Shown here: positions 1 to 8,118 of the stretch, piece after piece
Layout: every line of letters begins with the position of its first letter
Position numbering within the stretch: position 1 is the first letter of the stretch
From: Dehalococcoidia bacterium
GTDB lineage: Bacteria > Chloroflexota > Dehalococcoidia > Lucifugimonadales > SHYT01
Reading direction: 5' to 3'
Assembly (NCBI GenBank): GCA_009693055.1
Contig: SHYA01000010.1
Coordinates: forward strand, 1-37,363
DNA: 37,363 nucleotides
Notes under the pieces: generated by a model
What the model saw: only the letters and a program-made list of their open reading frames with translations
Databases searched by the model: none
Told to the model about the DNA's origin: nothing
Made by a program: the position numbers and the translations under genes

Positions 1-1
1 G

Positions 2-361
2 GTAGGACCTGCTCTTGGCCAGCACGGCGTCAACATCATGAACTTCGTGAAGGAGTACAACGCCCGCACCGCCGCGCAGAAGGGCACCATCATTCCCGTC
101 CAGATCACCATCTTTGAGGACCGCTCCTTCACCTTCATCACCCGCACCCCCCCAGCGGCCGAGATGCTGAAGAAGCAGGCGAAGGTGGAAAAGGGCAGCG
201 GGACGGCGCGGCAGCAGCTCGTCGGCCAGGTCACGAGGGCCCAGGTGCGGGAGATTGCCCGCACCAAGCTCCCGGACCTCAACGCCACCGACCTTGACGC
301 TGCCACCCGGATCATCGAGGGGACAGCCCGAAGCATGGGCATTGAGGTCGTGGAGGCGTAG
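2..361 (+). CDS. rplK: 50S ribosomal protein L11 (5' end missing)
   Basis: This is the C-terminal four fifths of ribosomal protein L11, which builds the GTPase-associated centre of the large subunit with 23S rRNA. The frame is open from base 2 and reads [15 protein letters not shown], the conserved end of the L11 N-terminal domain. The RNA-binding C-terminal domain follows ([13 protein letters not shown]..., then an ending GIEVVEA). The true start lies upstream of the window, so the Met at base 38 is internal. The stop at 359-361 is one base before the rplA start, so the two genes are translationally coupled in the usual rplK-rplA order. The family assignment is secure. Confidence 0.97.
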   Translation, partial: VGPALGQHGVNIMNFVKEYNARTAAQKGTIIPVQITIFEDRSFTFITRTPPAAEMLKKQAKVEKGSGTARQQLVGQVTRAQVREIARTKLPDLNATDLDAATRIIEGTARSMGIEVVEA

Positions 362-362
362 C

Positions 363-1103
363 ATGACCACCGTACAGAAGCCTTCCATAGTAAAGCGGAG
401 CCGCCGGTTCAAGACAGCAGCCGCGCTGGTGCAGCGTGGCGCGGCACTTTCACCGGAAGAGGCGATGGAGCTGGTCAAGAAAACCGCGACCGCCAAGCAC
501 GACGAGACGATAGAGGTGCACATCCGGACCACGGTGGACCCGCAGCGCCAGGCGCAGGGCCTCCGTGGAGTCGTCGTCCTCCCGCACGGCGTCGGGAAGA
601 CGGTCCGGGTGATGGCCTTCGTCCAGGGCGAAGCTGCCACGGCAGCCCGCCAGGCCGGCGCCGACTATATCGGCGACGATGAGACCATCCAGCGGATTGA
701 GAAGGATGGCTGGTCGGACTTTGAGGTCTCCGTCGCCACGCCGGACATGATGGGCAGGATTGGACGGCTCGGCCGCGTGCTGGGGCGCAAGGGGCTGATG
801 CCCAACCCCAGGACCGGCACCGTGGTTCCGGCTCAGGACATTGCGAAGGCAGTCTCGGAGGCGAAGCGGGGACGCCTGGAGTTCCGCGCCGACAAGACGG
901 CCATCATCCACTCCGTCATCGGCAAGAAGAGCTTCGCGGCGCAGCAGCTTGTGGACAACTTCACCGCTCTCCTGGACGCGATCAACAAGGCCCGTCCGGA
1001 GGGGATCAAAGGTCCACTGATCAGGAGCCTTTACGTCACCAGCACCATGGGGCCGAGCATCAAGCTGGACGTGGCGAAGGCGACTGTGCTCAAGGTGGAG
1101 TAA
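363..1103 (+). CDS. rplA: 50S ribosomal protein L1
   Basis: Ribosomal protein L1 forms the mobile L1 stalk at the E site and in many bacteria also represses its own operon. The protein has 246 residues, near the usual 230-235, with a slightly long N-terminus (MTTVQKPSIVKRSRRFKTAA). The signature stretch GRLGRVLGRKGLMPNPRTGTV lies around residues 125-145, and the protein ends with GPSIKLDVAKATVLKVE. I chose the ATG at 363 because it directly follows the rplK stop; an upstream in-frame ATG at 255 would overlap rplK heavily. The next gene is separated by a promoter and leader, so rplK-rplA and rplJ-rplL are probably separate transcription units. Confidence 0.97.
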   Translation: MTTVQKPSIVKRSRRFKTAAALVQRGAALSPEEAMELVKKTATAKHDETIEVHIRTTVDPQRQAQGLRGVVVLPHGVGKTVRVMAFVQGEAATAARQAGADYIGDDETIQRIEKDGWSDFEVSVATPDMMGRIGRLGRVLGRKGLMPNPRTGTVVPAQDIAKAVSEAKRGRLEFRADKTAIIHSVIGKKSFAAQQLVDNFTALLDAINKARPEGIKGPLIRSLYVTSTMGPSIKLDVAKATVLKVE

Positions 1104-1126
1104 CGCGTCGCAGCTTAATCCAGGCG

Positions 1127-1135
1127 TGCTATACT
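1127..1135 (+). promoter_or_regulatory. Extended -10 promoter for rplJ-rplL
   Basis: TGC followed directly by TATACT gives an extended -10 element (TGn-TATAAT type). There is no good -35 hexamer 16-18 bases upstream, as is common for extended -10 promoters. Transcription would start near 1142, just before the L10 leader RNA. Confidence 0.6.
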
Positions 1136-1144
1136 AATCCCTGG

Positions 1145-1275
1145 CAAAAGCAAGCCGAAGACAGCGGGTGTCCTGAGCGATCGGGACTTAATGGTGCCCG
1201 CCGAGGCGATACGCACCTCGCCGGTCGGGTGACCGAAGGAGCCTTTCGTCTTGGCGGAAGGCTTTTTTCTTTAGG
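1145..1275 (+). ncRNA. Ribosomal protein L10 leader RNA
   Basis: The stretch between rplA and rplJ has the hallmarks of the L10 leader family: a CCGAAGACAGCGGGTG block, then TTAATGGTGCCCGCCGAGG, whose two GC arms (GCGGGTG and its partner GTGCCCGC) pair. Leaders of this family bind the L10(L12)4 complex and give autogenous feedback on rplJ-rplL. Here the leader ends in an intrinsic terminator (1240-1272) placed before the rplJ ribosome site, so control is probably by attenuation. Boundaries are approximate. Confidence 0.85.
1240..1272 (+). terminator. Attenuator terminator in the L10 leader
   Basis: AGCCTTTCG and CGGAAGGCT form a nine-pair stem with one G-T wobble around a TCTTGG loop, followed by TTTTTTCTTT. 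It lies between the leader core and the rplJ start, so it can stop transcription before the operon. Confidence 0.8.
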
Positions 1276-1296
1276 TAGGAGCGGAAAGAGGACCAA

Positions 1297-1857
1297 ATGC
1301 CTTCACAGAAGAACACCGAGTCGGTAGGCGCGCTGAAGGAGAAGCTTCAGCGGAGCCAGATCATCATCGCGACGAACTTTGCCGGGCTGGATGTGGCGAC
1401 GTTGACGGCGCTCCGTCGCAAGCTGAAGGAGCAGGGCGTTGAGTTCCTGGTGGTCAAAAACACCGTTGCCAGCCTCGCGGCGGGCGAAGTGGGCAAGGAG
1501 GGGCTCCAGCCCTTCCTGAAGGGGCCAAGCGGCCTCGTGCTCGGCTTCAAGGAAGCGAGCCAGTGCGCCAAAGCCCTTGACGAGTACCTGAGGAACACCA
1601 AGATCCCCCTGGAAATTCGCGGCGGCGTGATGGAGCGCCAGGCACTCCGCAAGGAGGACGTGCAGATCTTGGCCACGCTGCCTCCGCGTCCGGAGCTCAT
1701 GGCCCGGCTGGCCGGGCAGATGCTCGCCTCCATCAGCATGCTGGCGGGGATTCTGAACGCGCCCGCGCGCGGCCTGGCTACGGTGCTTCAGCGTGGGACA
1801 GAGAAGCAGGGCGCGCAGAGCAGCGCGGAGCCTGCGCAAGAGTCGGCAAGTCCGTAG
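1297..1857 (+). CDS. rplJ: 50S ribosomal protein L10
   Basis: L10 anchors the L7/L12 dimers to the ribosomal stalk base. The protein has 186 residues against about 165-175 in most bacteria. The N-terminal rRNA-binding domain is clear: LKEKLQRSQIIIATNFAGLDVATLTALRRKL and VVKNTVASLAA in the first 70 residues, then a GPSGLVLG motif. The helical C-terminal part that binds L7/L12 (RLAGQMLASISMLAGILNAPARGLATVLQ) is present and is followed by a polar tail (GTEKQGAQSSAEPAQESASP). An AGGAG/AGAGGA ribosome site precedes the ATG. It is the first gene after the attenuator, with rplL 30 bases downstream. Confidence 0.97.
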   Translation: MPSQKNTESVGALKEKLQRSQIIIATNFAGLDVATLTALRRKLKEQGVEFLVVKNTVASLAAGEVGKEGLQPFLKGPSGLVLGFKEASQCAKALDEYLRNTKIPLEIRGGVMERQALRKEDVQILATLPPRPELMARLAGQMLASISMLAGILNAPARGLATVLQRGTEKQGAQSSAEPAQESASP

Positions 1858-1887
1858 AGCGAAAGCAGAAAAGGACAAGGAGGAGAC

Positions 1888-2274
1888 ATGCCTGCAACAC
1901 GAGAGGATATCCTTGACGGGATCACCAGCCTGTCGGTGCTGGACGTGGCGTGGCTGGTCAAGCAGTTGGAGGAGAAGTTTGGGGTAAGCGCCGCCGCACC
2001 GGTCGCGATGGCGGCTGCTCCCGCTGCCGGCGGCGCCGCAGCGGCCGCGCCTGTTGAAGAGAAGACCGAATTCACCATCGTCCTCAAGGAGGTCGGCCCC
2101 AACCGGATCAACGTCATCAAGGCCGTTCGCGAGGCGACGGGCCTTGGATTGAAGGAAGCCAAGGACCTGGTGGAGGCCGCGCCAAAGACCGTCAAGGCCA
2201 GCATTGGCAAGGATGAAGTACAGAAGATCAAGGTCTCCCTGGAGACCGCTGGCGCCAAGGTAACGGTGGAGTAA
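1888..2274 (+). CDS. rplL: 50S ribosomal protein L7/L12
   Basis: This is the stalk protein that recruits translation factors. It has 128 residues, the typical size. The N-terminal dimerisation domain ([17 protein letters not shown]) is followed by an alanine-rich hinge at about residues 35-58 and the C-terminal factor-binding domain, with [25 protein letters not shown] and [26 protein letters not shown] places a strong ribosome site just before the ATG. Unlike the classic arrangement, rpoB does not follow; a small zinc-ribbon gene does. Confidence 0.98.
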   Translation: MPATREDILDGITSLSVLDVAWLVKQLEEKFGVSAAAPVAMAAAPAAGGAAAAAPVEEKTEFTIVLKEVGPNRINVIKAVREATGLGLKEAKDLVEAAPKTVKASIGKDEVQKIKVSLETAGAKVTVE

Positions 2275-2326
2275 GGCCCCGTGTCCCCTGAGGCGTGCTG
2301 GCAAGCAATCCGTCTGGTAGGTCGTG

Positions 2327-2566
2327 ATGGGTCGTAAAAGAGACGTTCGCAGGATAGAGGCGATGAAGGCCATGGATCCCGCCTACGTGGGGTTCCGCGG
2401 CGGCGAGAAGGAGCCTTCACGCCCTGGCAACCTCAAGCTGGTGACTGCTATCTGCTCCGTCTGCCAGCGCAAGCGGAACGTTCCTGAAGGGGTGGCGGTG
2501 AGGGCGGGCGAGCAGTACATCTGCGCGTCCTGCGCGGAGAAGCAAGCGAGCGGTGCAGCCTCGTAG
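2327..2566 (+). CDS. Small zinc-ribbon protein of unknown function in the rplJ-rplL operon
   Basis: This encodes 79 residues and I do not recognise a named family. The N-terminal half is basic (MGRKRDVRRIEAMKAMDPAY). The C-terminal half has two CxxC knuckles, CSVC at about residues 45-48 and CASC at about 66-69, separated by roughly 17 residues, consistent with one structural zinc site. It lies 52 bases after rplL with no terminator between them, and a strong intrinsic terminator follows, so it is probably co-transcribed with the ribosomal genes. A GTG at 2324 is an alternative start. A role in the ribosome or in RNA binding is only an inference from context and composition. Confidence 0.75.
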   Translation: MGRKRDVRRIEAMKAMDPAYVGFRGGEKEPSRPGNLKLVTAICSVCQRKRNVPEGVAVRAGEQYICASCAEKQASGAAS

Positions 2567-2586
2567 CGAATTGTCGCTCCAACCAC

Positions 2587-2623
2587 AGAGAGGCCCGGCC
2601 CTTGGCTGGGCCTCTCTCGTTTC
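2587..2623 (+). terminator. Intrinsic terminator of the rplJ operon
   Basis: AGAGAGGCCC and GGGCCTCTCT form a perfect ten-pair stem around an 11-base loop, followed by CGTTTC. It ends the rplJ-rplL-zinc ribbon unit. Confidence 0.8.
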
Positions 2624-2710
2624 AACGACACGAGTTACGCCTCGGCACGTGAGTGGTGTACGATACGGTGCGCCCCGTACCGAGGAGCGGGAGGGGGCAG
2701 GGGGGACGGT

Positions 2711-3277
2711 ATGCCGGACGAAGTGCCGCCGCGCTACCAGACCAGGATCCGAGACTTGTCGCCGTTGGCACGCCCGCGGGAGCGCCTACGTGACTACGGC
2801 GCCAGGATGCTCAGCAATGCGGAGCTGCTCGCCATCCTGCTGCGCACCGGCAGCAACATCGAGAGCGCCCTCGATCTGGGCAACCGCCTGCTCGCGTCGT
2901 TCAGGGGTCTTGGCGGGCTGGCCAGGGCAGGCTTCCCGGAGATGGTGTTCCTGGACCAGGAAAGCCTTCGCCTGCTACTCCTGAACACCAAGAACCAGGT
3001 GCTCAAGACGGTGGAGGTGTACAAGGGCAACGTAAACGCCATCACTGTCCGCGCCGGAGAGGCGCTGCGCCACGCGGTGCGAGAGAACTGCCCGGCGGTC
3101 ATCCTGGTGCACAACCACCCTTCCGGCGACCCCGCGCCCAGCCAGGAGGACATCCAGATGACTAGGCAGCTGGTGGAAGCGGGGAAGATGCTAGACGTGG
3201 AGGTGCTGGACCACGTGGTGGTCGCCAGGAACGGCTTTGTGAGCCTGCGCGACCGCAAGCTGGGCTTTGGGAGCTAG
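2711..3277 (+). CDS. radC: RadC family JAB-domain protein with an internal deletion
   Basis: RadC proteins carry a JAB/MPN metalloprotease-like fold; their cellular role is unsettled. The metal site is intact: LVHNHPSGDPAPSQED near residues 133-148, preceded by LLLLNTKNQVL. The N-terminal RadC part is also present (PRERLRDYGARMLSNAELLAILLRTG). However, the protein is only 188 residues against about 220-230, and the missing part is the helix-hairpin-helix segment and linker normally found between GLARA and the JAB domain. Here LARAGF runs straight into PEMVFLDQESLRLLLL. The frame is kept. A GGGGGG-rich ribosome site precedes the ATG. It converges with the antiporter gene. Confidence 0.9.
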   Translation: MPDEVPPRYQTRIRDLSPLARPRERLRDYGARMLSNAELLAILLRTGSNIESALDLGNRLLASFRGLGGLARAGFPEMVFLDQESLRLLLLNTKNQVLKTVEVYKGNVNAITVRAGEALRHAVRENCPAVILVHNHPSGDPAPSQEDIQMTRQLVEAGKMLDVEVLDHVVVARNGFVSLRDRKLGFGS

Positions 3278-3309
3278 GAGCCGCCGTGCCGGGCTTGCTC
3301 CTGGAGCTA

Positions 3310-3392
3310 CTTCATCCTGAGAGCGTTGCCGGGCCTGAACGCCGAGGGAACTCTTTGCCCTCCTTCGGCTTCGCTCAGGACAGGCTCTCGGG
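3310..3392. repeat. Dispersed intergenic repeat
   Basis: The radC-antiporter gap holds a low-complexity palindromic module (TTCATCCTGAGAGCG..., then CCTTCGGCTTCGCTCAGGA). Its second half matches a segment inside alaS at 10134-10157 at nearly every position and is related in inverted orientation to 12664-12683, so it belongs to a repeat family dispersed in this genome. Confidence 0.6.
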
Positions 3393-3440
3393 CTTCCCCG
3401 TCTCTGCACGACACCATGCTTGTTGTTCTGAACGCAGGTA

Positions 3441-5147
3441 TTAGCCGTAGAACCCGATCCGTTTGGAGAGCACCGTTCGCTCCACCTCCCGTGACGACAC
3501 CCCGCTGCCACGAAGCACCATCCGGATGAAGCCCAGGCTCGCCTCAAAGCTCGGGTGGACCACCTCGGTCGCGCCTGCCATCTGGAGCGCCTCCATCTCA
3601 CGCTCGCTGCCCGTCCCGCGCACGATGATGGGCAATCCCTTGCGCAGCTTGCGTGCGGCGAGCACCACGCTCTCCGTCATCTTGGGATCCGGCAGGGTGA
3701 CCGCAAGGGTGCTGGCCCGCTGGATACCGGCCTTGTTCAACACCGCCTCGTTGGTCGCATCGCCGACGATGACCGGCACGCCCTTCTCCCGGAGCGGCGC
3801 CACGAGGTACGGCGCCCGCTCAATGACCACGTAGCGCACGCCGCGGCGGTCTAGGGCCTGAGCCAGTTCCCGGCCCACCTGTCCGTAGCCGCAGATGACC
3901 GCGTGGCCGCTCCATTCCGTGACGCCATTGGTGCGGCTGCGGCCAAGTTCAACAAACCCCTGTCCGAGCACCGGCAACGACTGGGCCATGTGGAGCAGCA
4001 CGCCCGAGCAGTTCATCAGGACCGGGCTGAGCACGATGGAAACGACCGCTCCTGACAGCACGAGCGAGTACATGCTGGGACTCAGCACCCCCTCGCTGAG
4101 GCCTACCTGGGCCAGGACAAACGCCTCCTCGCCGATCTGCGCCAAGGCGAGGCCGAAGAGGAGCGACGAGGCGGCTGACTGTTTGAACAGCAGGCCGACG
4201 GCGGTGAGAATGACGGGTTTGCCGATCATCACAATGGCGACGATGAGCAGCACCTGCGGGATGTGGCCTACCACAAAGGAGATGTCCAGCAGCATGCCGA
4301 CCGACAGGAAGAAGAACGTGGCGAACAGGTCGCTGACCGGCGAAAGCTCCTTGAAGATGCGGAAGTTGACCTCGGACTCGGCCACCACGAGGCCGGCGAT
4401 GAAGGCGCCAAGCACCATGGAGACGCCCATCAGGCTGCTGGTGTACGCCATTCCCAGGGCGATGGCGATGACGGCGAGCAGTAGCACCTCGCTCCCCTCG
4501 GCGGCGACCTTCTTGAGCAGCGGCGGGATCACCTTCATGCCCACGACGTAGGCCACCACCACGAAAGCGAGGGCTTTGCCCAGCGCGAGCGTGATCTCGT
4601 GCGCCATCGCCCCGCCCCCAAGCTGGCTGGCGGTGCCAAGGGCGGCGAAGACGATGATGGTGGGGACCATCGGGAGGTCCTGCACCATGCTGAACGCGAT
4701 GGCGCTCCGGCCGTGCGGCGTGTCCAACTCCCGCCGCTCGGTCATCATCTTGACTACCACGGTGGTGCTGGACAGCGCCACGATGATGCCCAGGTAGCTC
4801 AGCTCAGTCGCGGGCATCCGTGTCCAGAGGATGGCGGCGACCACGAACGGCGCCATGAGCAGGAACTGGACCCACGGCCCGGCGATCGCGATCCCCTGCA
4901 TCCTGCGGAGCTGCGACATGGAAAGGCTGGTGCCCGCCTGGAACATGAGGAAGGCGACACCGATGTCCGCGAGGGTGGTAATCCGGCTGGTGTCGTCAAT
5001 GAAGCTGAGGACCGATGGGCCGAGGATAATGCCGGCGACGAGATAGCCGACGACAGGGGGCTGGCCGAGGCGGCGCATGAGGGTGCCGCCAATGAAGGCG
5101 GCCGCCACCGCTAGGACAAAGTCCAGCATTGAAGGGAGCGGGTCCAT
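3441..5147 (-). CDS. Kef-type monovalent cation:proton antiporter with TrkA-N domain
   Basis: This is a CPA2-family membrane antiporter that would exchange K+ or Na+ for H+. It has 568 residues. The first 380 or so are a chain of hydrophobic helices typical of the Na/H exchanger fold (MLDFVLAVAAAFIGGTLMRRLGQPPVVGYLVAGIILGP at the start). From about residue 415 a cytoplasmic Rossmann domain follows, with HAVICGYGQVGRELA and IVGDATNEAVLNKAGI, the NAD-binding RCK/TrkA-N pattern that gates such transporters. I chose the ATG at 5147 because CGGGAGAGG lies just upstream; the frame stays open to 5207 without a better site. Substrate ion is not decidable from sequence. Confidence 0.9.
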   Translation of the reverse strand: MDPLPSMLDFVLAVAAAFIGGTLMRRLGQPPVVGYLVAGIILGPSVLSFIDDTSRITTLADIGVAFLMFQAGTSLSMSQLRRMQGIAIAGPWVQFLLMAPFVVAAILWTRMPATELSYLGIIVALSSTTVVVKMMTERRELDTPHGRSAIAFSMVQDLPMVPTIIVFAALGTASQLGGGAMAHEITLALGKALAFVVVAYVVGMKVIPPLLKKVAAEGSEVLLLAVIAIALGMAYTSSLMGVSMVLGAFIAGLVVAESEVNFRIFKELSPVSDLFATFFFLSVGMLLDISFVVGHIPQVLLIVAIVMIGKPVILTAVGLLFKQSAASSLLFGLALAQIGEEAFVLAQVGLSEGVLSPSMYSLVLSGAVVSIVLSPVLMNCSGVLLHMAQSLPVLGQGFVELGRSRTNGVTEWSGHAVICGYGQVGRELAQALDRRGVRYVVIERAPYLVAPLREKGVPVIVGDATNEAVLNKAGIQRASTLAVTLPDPKMTESVVLAARKLRKGLPIIVRGTGSEREMEALQMAGATEVVHPSFEASLGFIRMVLRGSGVSSREVERTVLSKRIGFYG

Positions 5148-5213
5148 CAGCCTCTCCCGATAAGGGGCTGCCTGCCCCGCGCAGTGGGACGGCAACCGCG
5201 AGTACAACGCTTC

Positions 5214-5242
5214 ATGCTACACTGTTGGCGGCGACTTGTGAA
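5214..5242 (-). promoter_or_regulatory. Promoter of the antiporter gene
   Basis: On the minus strand TTCACA is followed after 17 bases by TAGCAT. The predicted start, near 5206, gives a leader of about 60 bases before the antiporter ATG. Confidence 0.5.
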
Positions 5243-5370
5243 GACCTGTCTAAACTTACCAGTGGCCCCTCGCAGGGCCTTGCCTAAGCCGCAACGTGCG
5301 GGAGAGGGGGCGAGGGCGCACCTCTCCAACAACAGCCGGTCCGCACACTGATGCCCAAGAGGCCCCTGAC

Positions 5371-6717
5371 ATGACCCTCTTTGACCACGCAGGCAAGGAG
5401 AGAACCCAGCGCGAAGCCCCGCTCGCCGCCCGCATGCGCCCGCGCGGCTTTGACGAGTTCGTCGGCCAGGAGCACGTGGTGGGGCCGGGCAAGGTGCTGC
5501 GCCGCGCCATAGAGGCGGACCAGCTTCCGTCGCTCATCCTGTGGGGGCCGCCGGGGACCGGCAAGACGACCCTGGCGTTCGTTATCGCGGGCGTCACTCG
5601 CTCTCACTTCGAGGCGCTTTCCGCCGTGTCGGCCGGCGTAGCCGACCTGCGGCGCGCGGTGGAGCAGGCCAAGGAGCGCCGCGCCACGCAGGGACAGCGC
5701 ACCGTCGTCCTGGTGGACGAGATCCACCGCTTCAACAAGGCCCAGCAGGACGCCATTCTGCCCTACGTGGAGGACGGCACCATCACCTTCATCGGCGCGA
5801 CGACGGAGAACCCGTCGTTTGAGGTGATCGCCCCGCTCCTCTCCAGAAGCCGCGTCTTCACCCTCCACCAGCTCACGGATGAGCATGTCCGCGCCATTGT
5901 GGAGCGCGCCCTCGCAGACAGCGAGCGCGGACTGGGGGCCATGAACGTGCAGGTTGAGCCGGACGCGCTGACGTTCCTCGTTACGCAGGCCAACGGGGAC
6001 GCGCGCACCGCCCTCAACGTGCTTGAGCTTGCGGCCCAAGCCACGCAGCCGGACTCGCAAGGCGCGCGCCGCGTCACGCTCCAGACCGTGGAGGACGCGC
6101 TTCAGCAGCGAAGCCTCCTCTACGACAAGGCGGGCGAGCAGCACTACGACACCATCTCGGCGTTTATCAAGAGCGTCCGCTCCTCAGACGCGGACGCGGC
6201 GGTGTACTGGCTGGCGCGCATGCTGGAGGCGGGAGAGGACCCGCTGTTTATCGCGCGGAGGCTCATCATCCTCGCGGCGGAGGACATCGGGATGGCGGAC
6301 CCGCACGCGCTGTCCGTCGCGGTGGCGGCGCAGCAGGCTGTCCACTTCATCGGCCTGCCGGAGGGCGCAATCCCTTTGGCTGAAGCCGCCGTGTACCTCG
6401 CCACGGCGCCCAAGTCCAACACGGCGTACGTGGCCCTCAACCGCGCACGAGAGGACGTCCAGAAGTCCCGAAACGACTCCGTGCCCATGCACCTGCGCAA
6501 CGCTGTCACGCCTCTGATGAAGGGGATGGGGTATGGCAAGGGCTACCAGTACGCGCACGACGCCCCAGGCCACTTCGTGCGCATGCAGAACCTGCCAGAA
6601 CGCCTGAAAGGGCGCGTGTACTACGAGCCGTCCGACCAGGGCTACGAGCGGGAGGTGGCGGAGCGCGTCCGCCGCTGGTGGGGCGAACGGCGCGGGCAGG
6701 ATGCCGCCAAGGAATGA
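5371..6717 (+). CDS. rarA: Replication-associated recombination protein A (AAA+ ATPase)
   Basis: RarA (MgsA) is a clamp-loader-like AAA+ ATPase that acts at stalled replication forks. The protein has 448 residues, the normal length. Walker A (GPPGTGKTT) is near residue 60 and Walker B (DEIHRFNK) near 116. Further conserved parts are [20 protein letters not shown] (arginine-finger region), [13 protein letters not shown] and the C-terminal tetramerisation domain with [19 protein letters not shown] chose the ATG at 5371 ([25 protein letters not shown]) as the family-typical start; an in-frame GTG at 5296 would add an unlikely 25 residues. It converges with the transporter gene downstream. Confidence 0.95.
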   Translation: MTLFDHAGKERTQREAPLAARMRPRGFDEFVGQEHVVGPGKVLRRAIEADQLPSLILWGPPGTGKTTLAFVIAGVTRSHFEALSAVSAGVADLRRAVEQAKERRATQGQRTVVLVDEIHRFNKAQQDAILPYVEDGTITFIGATTENPSFEVIAPLLSRSRVFTLHQLTDEHVRAIVERALADSERGLGAMNVQVEPDALTFLVTQANGDARTALNVLELAAQATQPDSQGARRVTLQTVEDALQQRSLLYDKAGEQHYDTISAFIKSVRSSDADAAVYWLARMLEAGEDPLFIARRLIILAAEDIGMADPHALSVAVAAQQAVHFIGLPEGAIPLAEAAVYLATAPKSNTAYVALNRAREDVQKSRNDSVPMHLRNAVTPLMKGMGYGKGYQYAHDAPGHFVRMQNLPERLKGRVYYEPSDQGYEREVAERVRRWWGERRGQDAAKE

Positions 6718-6774
6718 CCGATTCCTGTGCTGCCTTCGCTACGCGCCCAAGGACCGACCAAAAACGAATCCAGG

Positions 6775-8073
6775 TCAACCGTCTTGCAGATCCACGCTGA
6801 CCGGGGACTTCTCGGGTTCCTTGTGCGGCGCAACGTGCCGCGCCACCGGCAGCAGCCGCAGCGCGTTCGCCGCGGCGATGCCGCCGAACACCACGAGTCC
6901 CATCTGCGCGCTGGTGGCCCGCGCAAGCCCGCCCAGCCCGAGCGTCGTCACCTGGTTGATCCCCCATGTGGCGACGTACAGCCCCAGGATGCGCCCTCGC
7001 ATCTGGTCGGACACCGTCAGCATTATCGAGGTCATGAGCGTGGAGTCATAGAGGATCCCTGTCCCACCCGCCAGGGCCACCAGGACCATCGACAGGGGGA
7101 ACGAAGATGACAGGCCGAACAGCACCACGGAGAGGCCAAACCCGAGTACCGCACTAACGAGCAGCCACCCCTTGTGCTTGAAGTCCCCAAGCGACGCCAG
7201 AACGATCATGGCGCACAGCTGGCCCACACCGACCATCGCGAACAGCACGCCCAAGCCGCTCGCGTCCACGTGCAGGACGTCCTCTGCCATTACGGGGAAC
7301 ATCCAGAGGTACGGGAAGGCGAACGCCTCCGTCATGAGGCTCAGGAACAGGAGCCGGCGCAGGGGCTTGTTTTGAACAGCATGGCGCAGTCCTGCCGCCA
7401 TCGCCTTGGTGAGCGGTTCTGCGTCTTCGGCTTTCTGGGATTGAGGGGGATTGCGCATCGGGATGATGAACAGGCCCGCCCCAAGGAACGCCGATGCCGC
7501 GAGGATGTAGTTCCAGCCCACCCCAAGCGTCTCAATAATGACGCCGCCCGCCAGCGCCGCGCCTATGAAGACTATGCTGACCCCCATGAACCGGAAGGCG
7601 TTGGCGTTGAGCAGGTTCGCAGGGCCCACCGTGTCGTACGTCAGCGCGTTGTACCCGGGCTGGCTCACCGCGAACAGCATCCCGTTTGCAGCGCCGAAGA
7701 CCAGCAGGTGCCACGGCACAATCGCATCCGTCAAGACGAGAAAGGCAAGTGCGAACATCACGATGCTGCTCACCAGGAAGACGCCGATCAGCAGGAGGTG
7801 GCGGTTGGTACGGTCCACCAACGTTCCTGCGGGAAGGCTGAACAGGAACCAGCCGCCACCCTTAGCGCCGGCAACTGCCCCGACCCACGCCGCGGAGTCG
7901 GTCAGGTGAAAGATCAGCCACCCTTGGGCAAGCGACTCCACCAGGAAGGCGGTGAACATGAGGAGGGAACTGGTCCACATGAGTCGGAAGCCGGGCACCT
8001 CAAAGACGCGGAAGTACTGGCGGACTCGCGATCTCGTGGGAGCCCCTCCTGTTCCCGTAGCCGGCGCGGCCAT
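6775..8073 (-). CDS. Major facilitator superfamily transporter
   Basis: This is a 432-residue polytopic membrane protein of the MFS type, closest in character to the EntS-like exporter group. A short polar N-terminus is followed by helices typical of the 12-segment fold: LMWTSSLLMFTAFLVESLAQGWLIFHLT, then the loop-2 motif LPAGTLVDRTNRHLLL and a second-half counterpart near LGLYVATWGINQV. A central polar loop (QSQKAEDAEPL) separates the two halves. GGGAGGGAGAG precedes the ATG. It lies 45 bases downstream of the aldolase gene on the same strand, so the two may be co-transcribed. Substrate unknown; efflux is the usual role of this subgroup. Confidence 0.88.
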   Translation of the reverse strand: MAAPATGTGGAPTRSRVRQYFRVFEVPGFRLMWTSSLLMFTAFLVESLAQGWLIFHLTDSAAWVGAVAGAKGGGWFLFSLPAGTLVDRTNRHLLLIGVFLVSSIVMFALAFLVLTDAIVPWHLLVFGAANGMLFAVSQPGYNALTYDTVGPANLLNANAFRFMGVSIVFIGAALAGGVIIETLGVGWNYILAASAFLGAGLFIIPMRNPPQSQKAEDAEPLTKAMAAGLRHAVQNKPLRRLLFLSLMTEAFAFPYLWMFPVMAEDVLHVDASGLGVLFAMVGVGQLCAMIVLASLGDFKHKGWLLVSAVLGFGLSVVLFGLSSSFPLSMVLVALAGGTGILYDSTLMTSIMLTVSDQMRGRILGLYVATWGINQVTTLGLGGLARATSAQMGLVVFGGIAAANALRLLPVARHVAPHKEPEKSPVSVDLQDG

Positions 8074-8118
8074 TGCTCTCCCTCCCCCGTCCGTGACGCC
8101 CGCTCGCTGGCGCGTGCC

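Noticed and set aside
1303-2373. Long minus-strand open frame across rplJ-rplL
   Set aside because: It is a high-GC shadow of the ribosomal genes, with no ribosome site or recognisable protein features.
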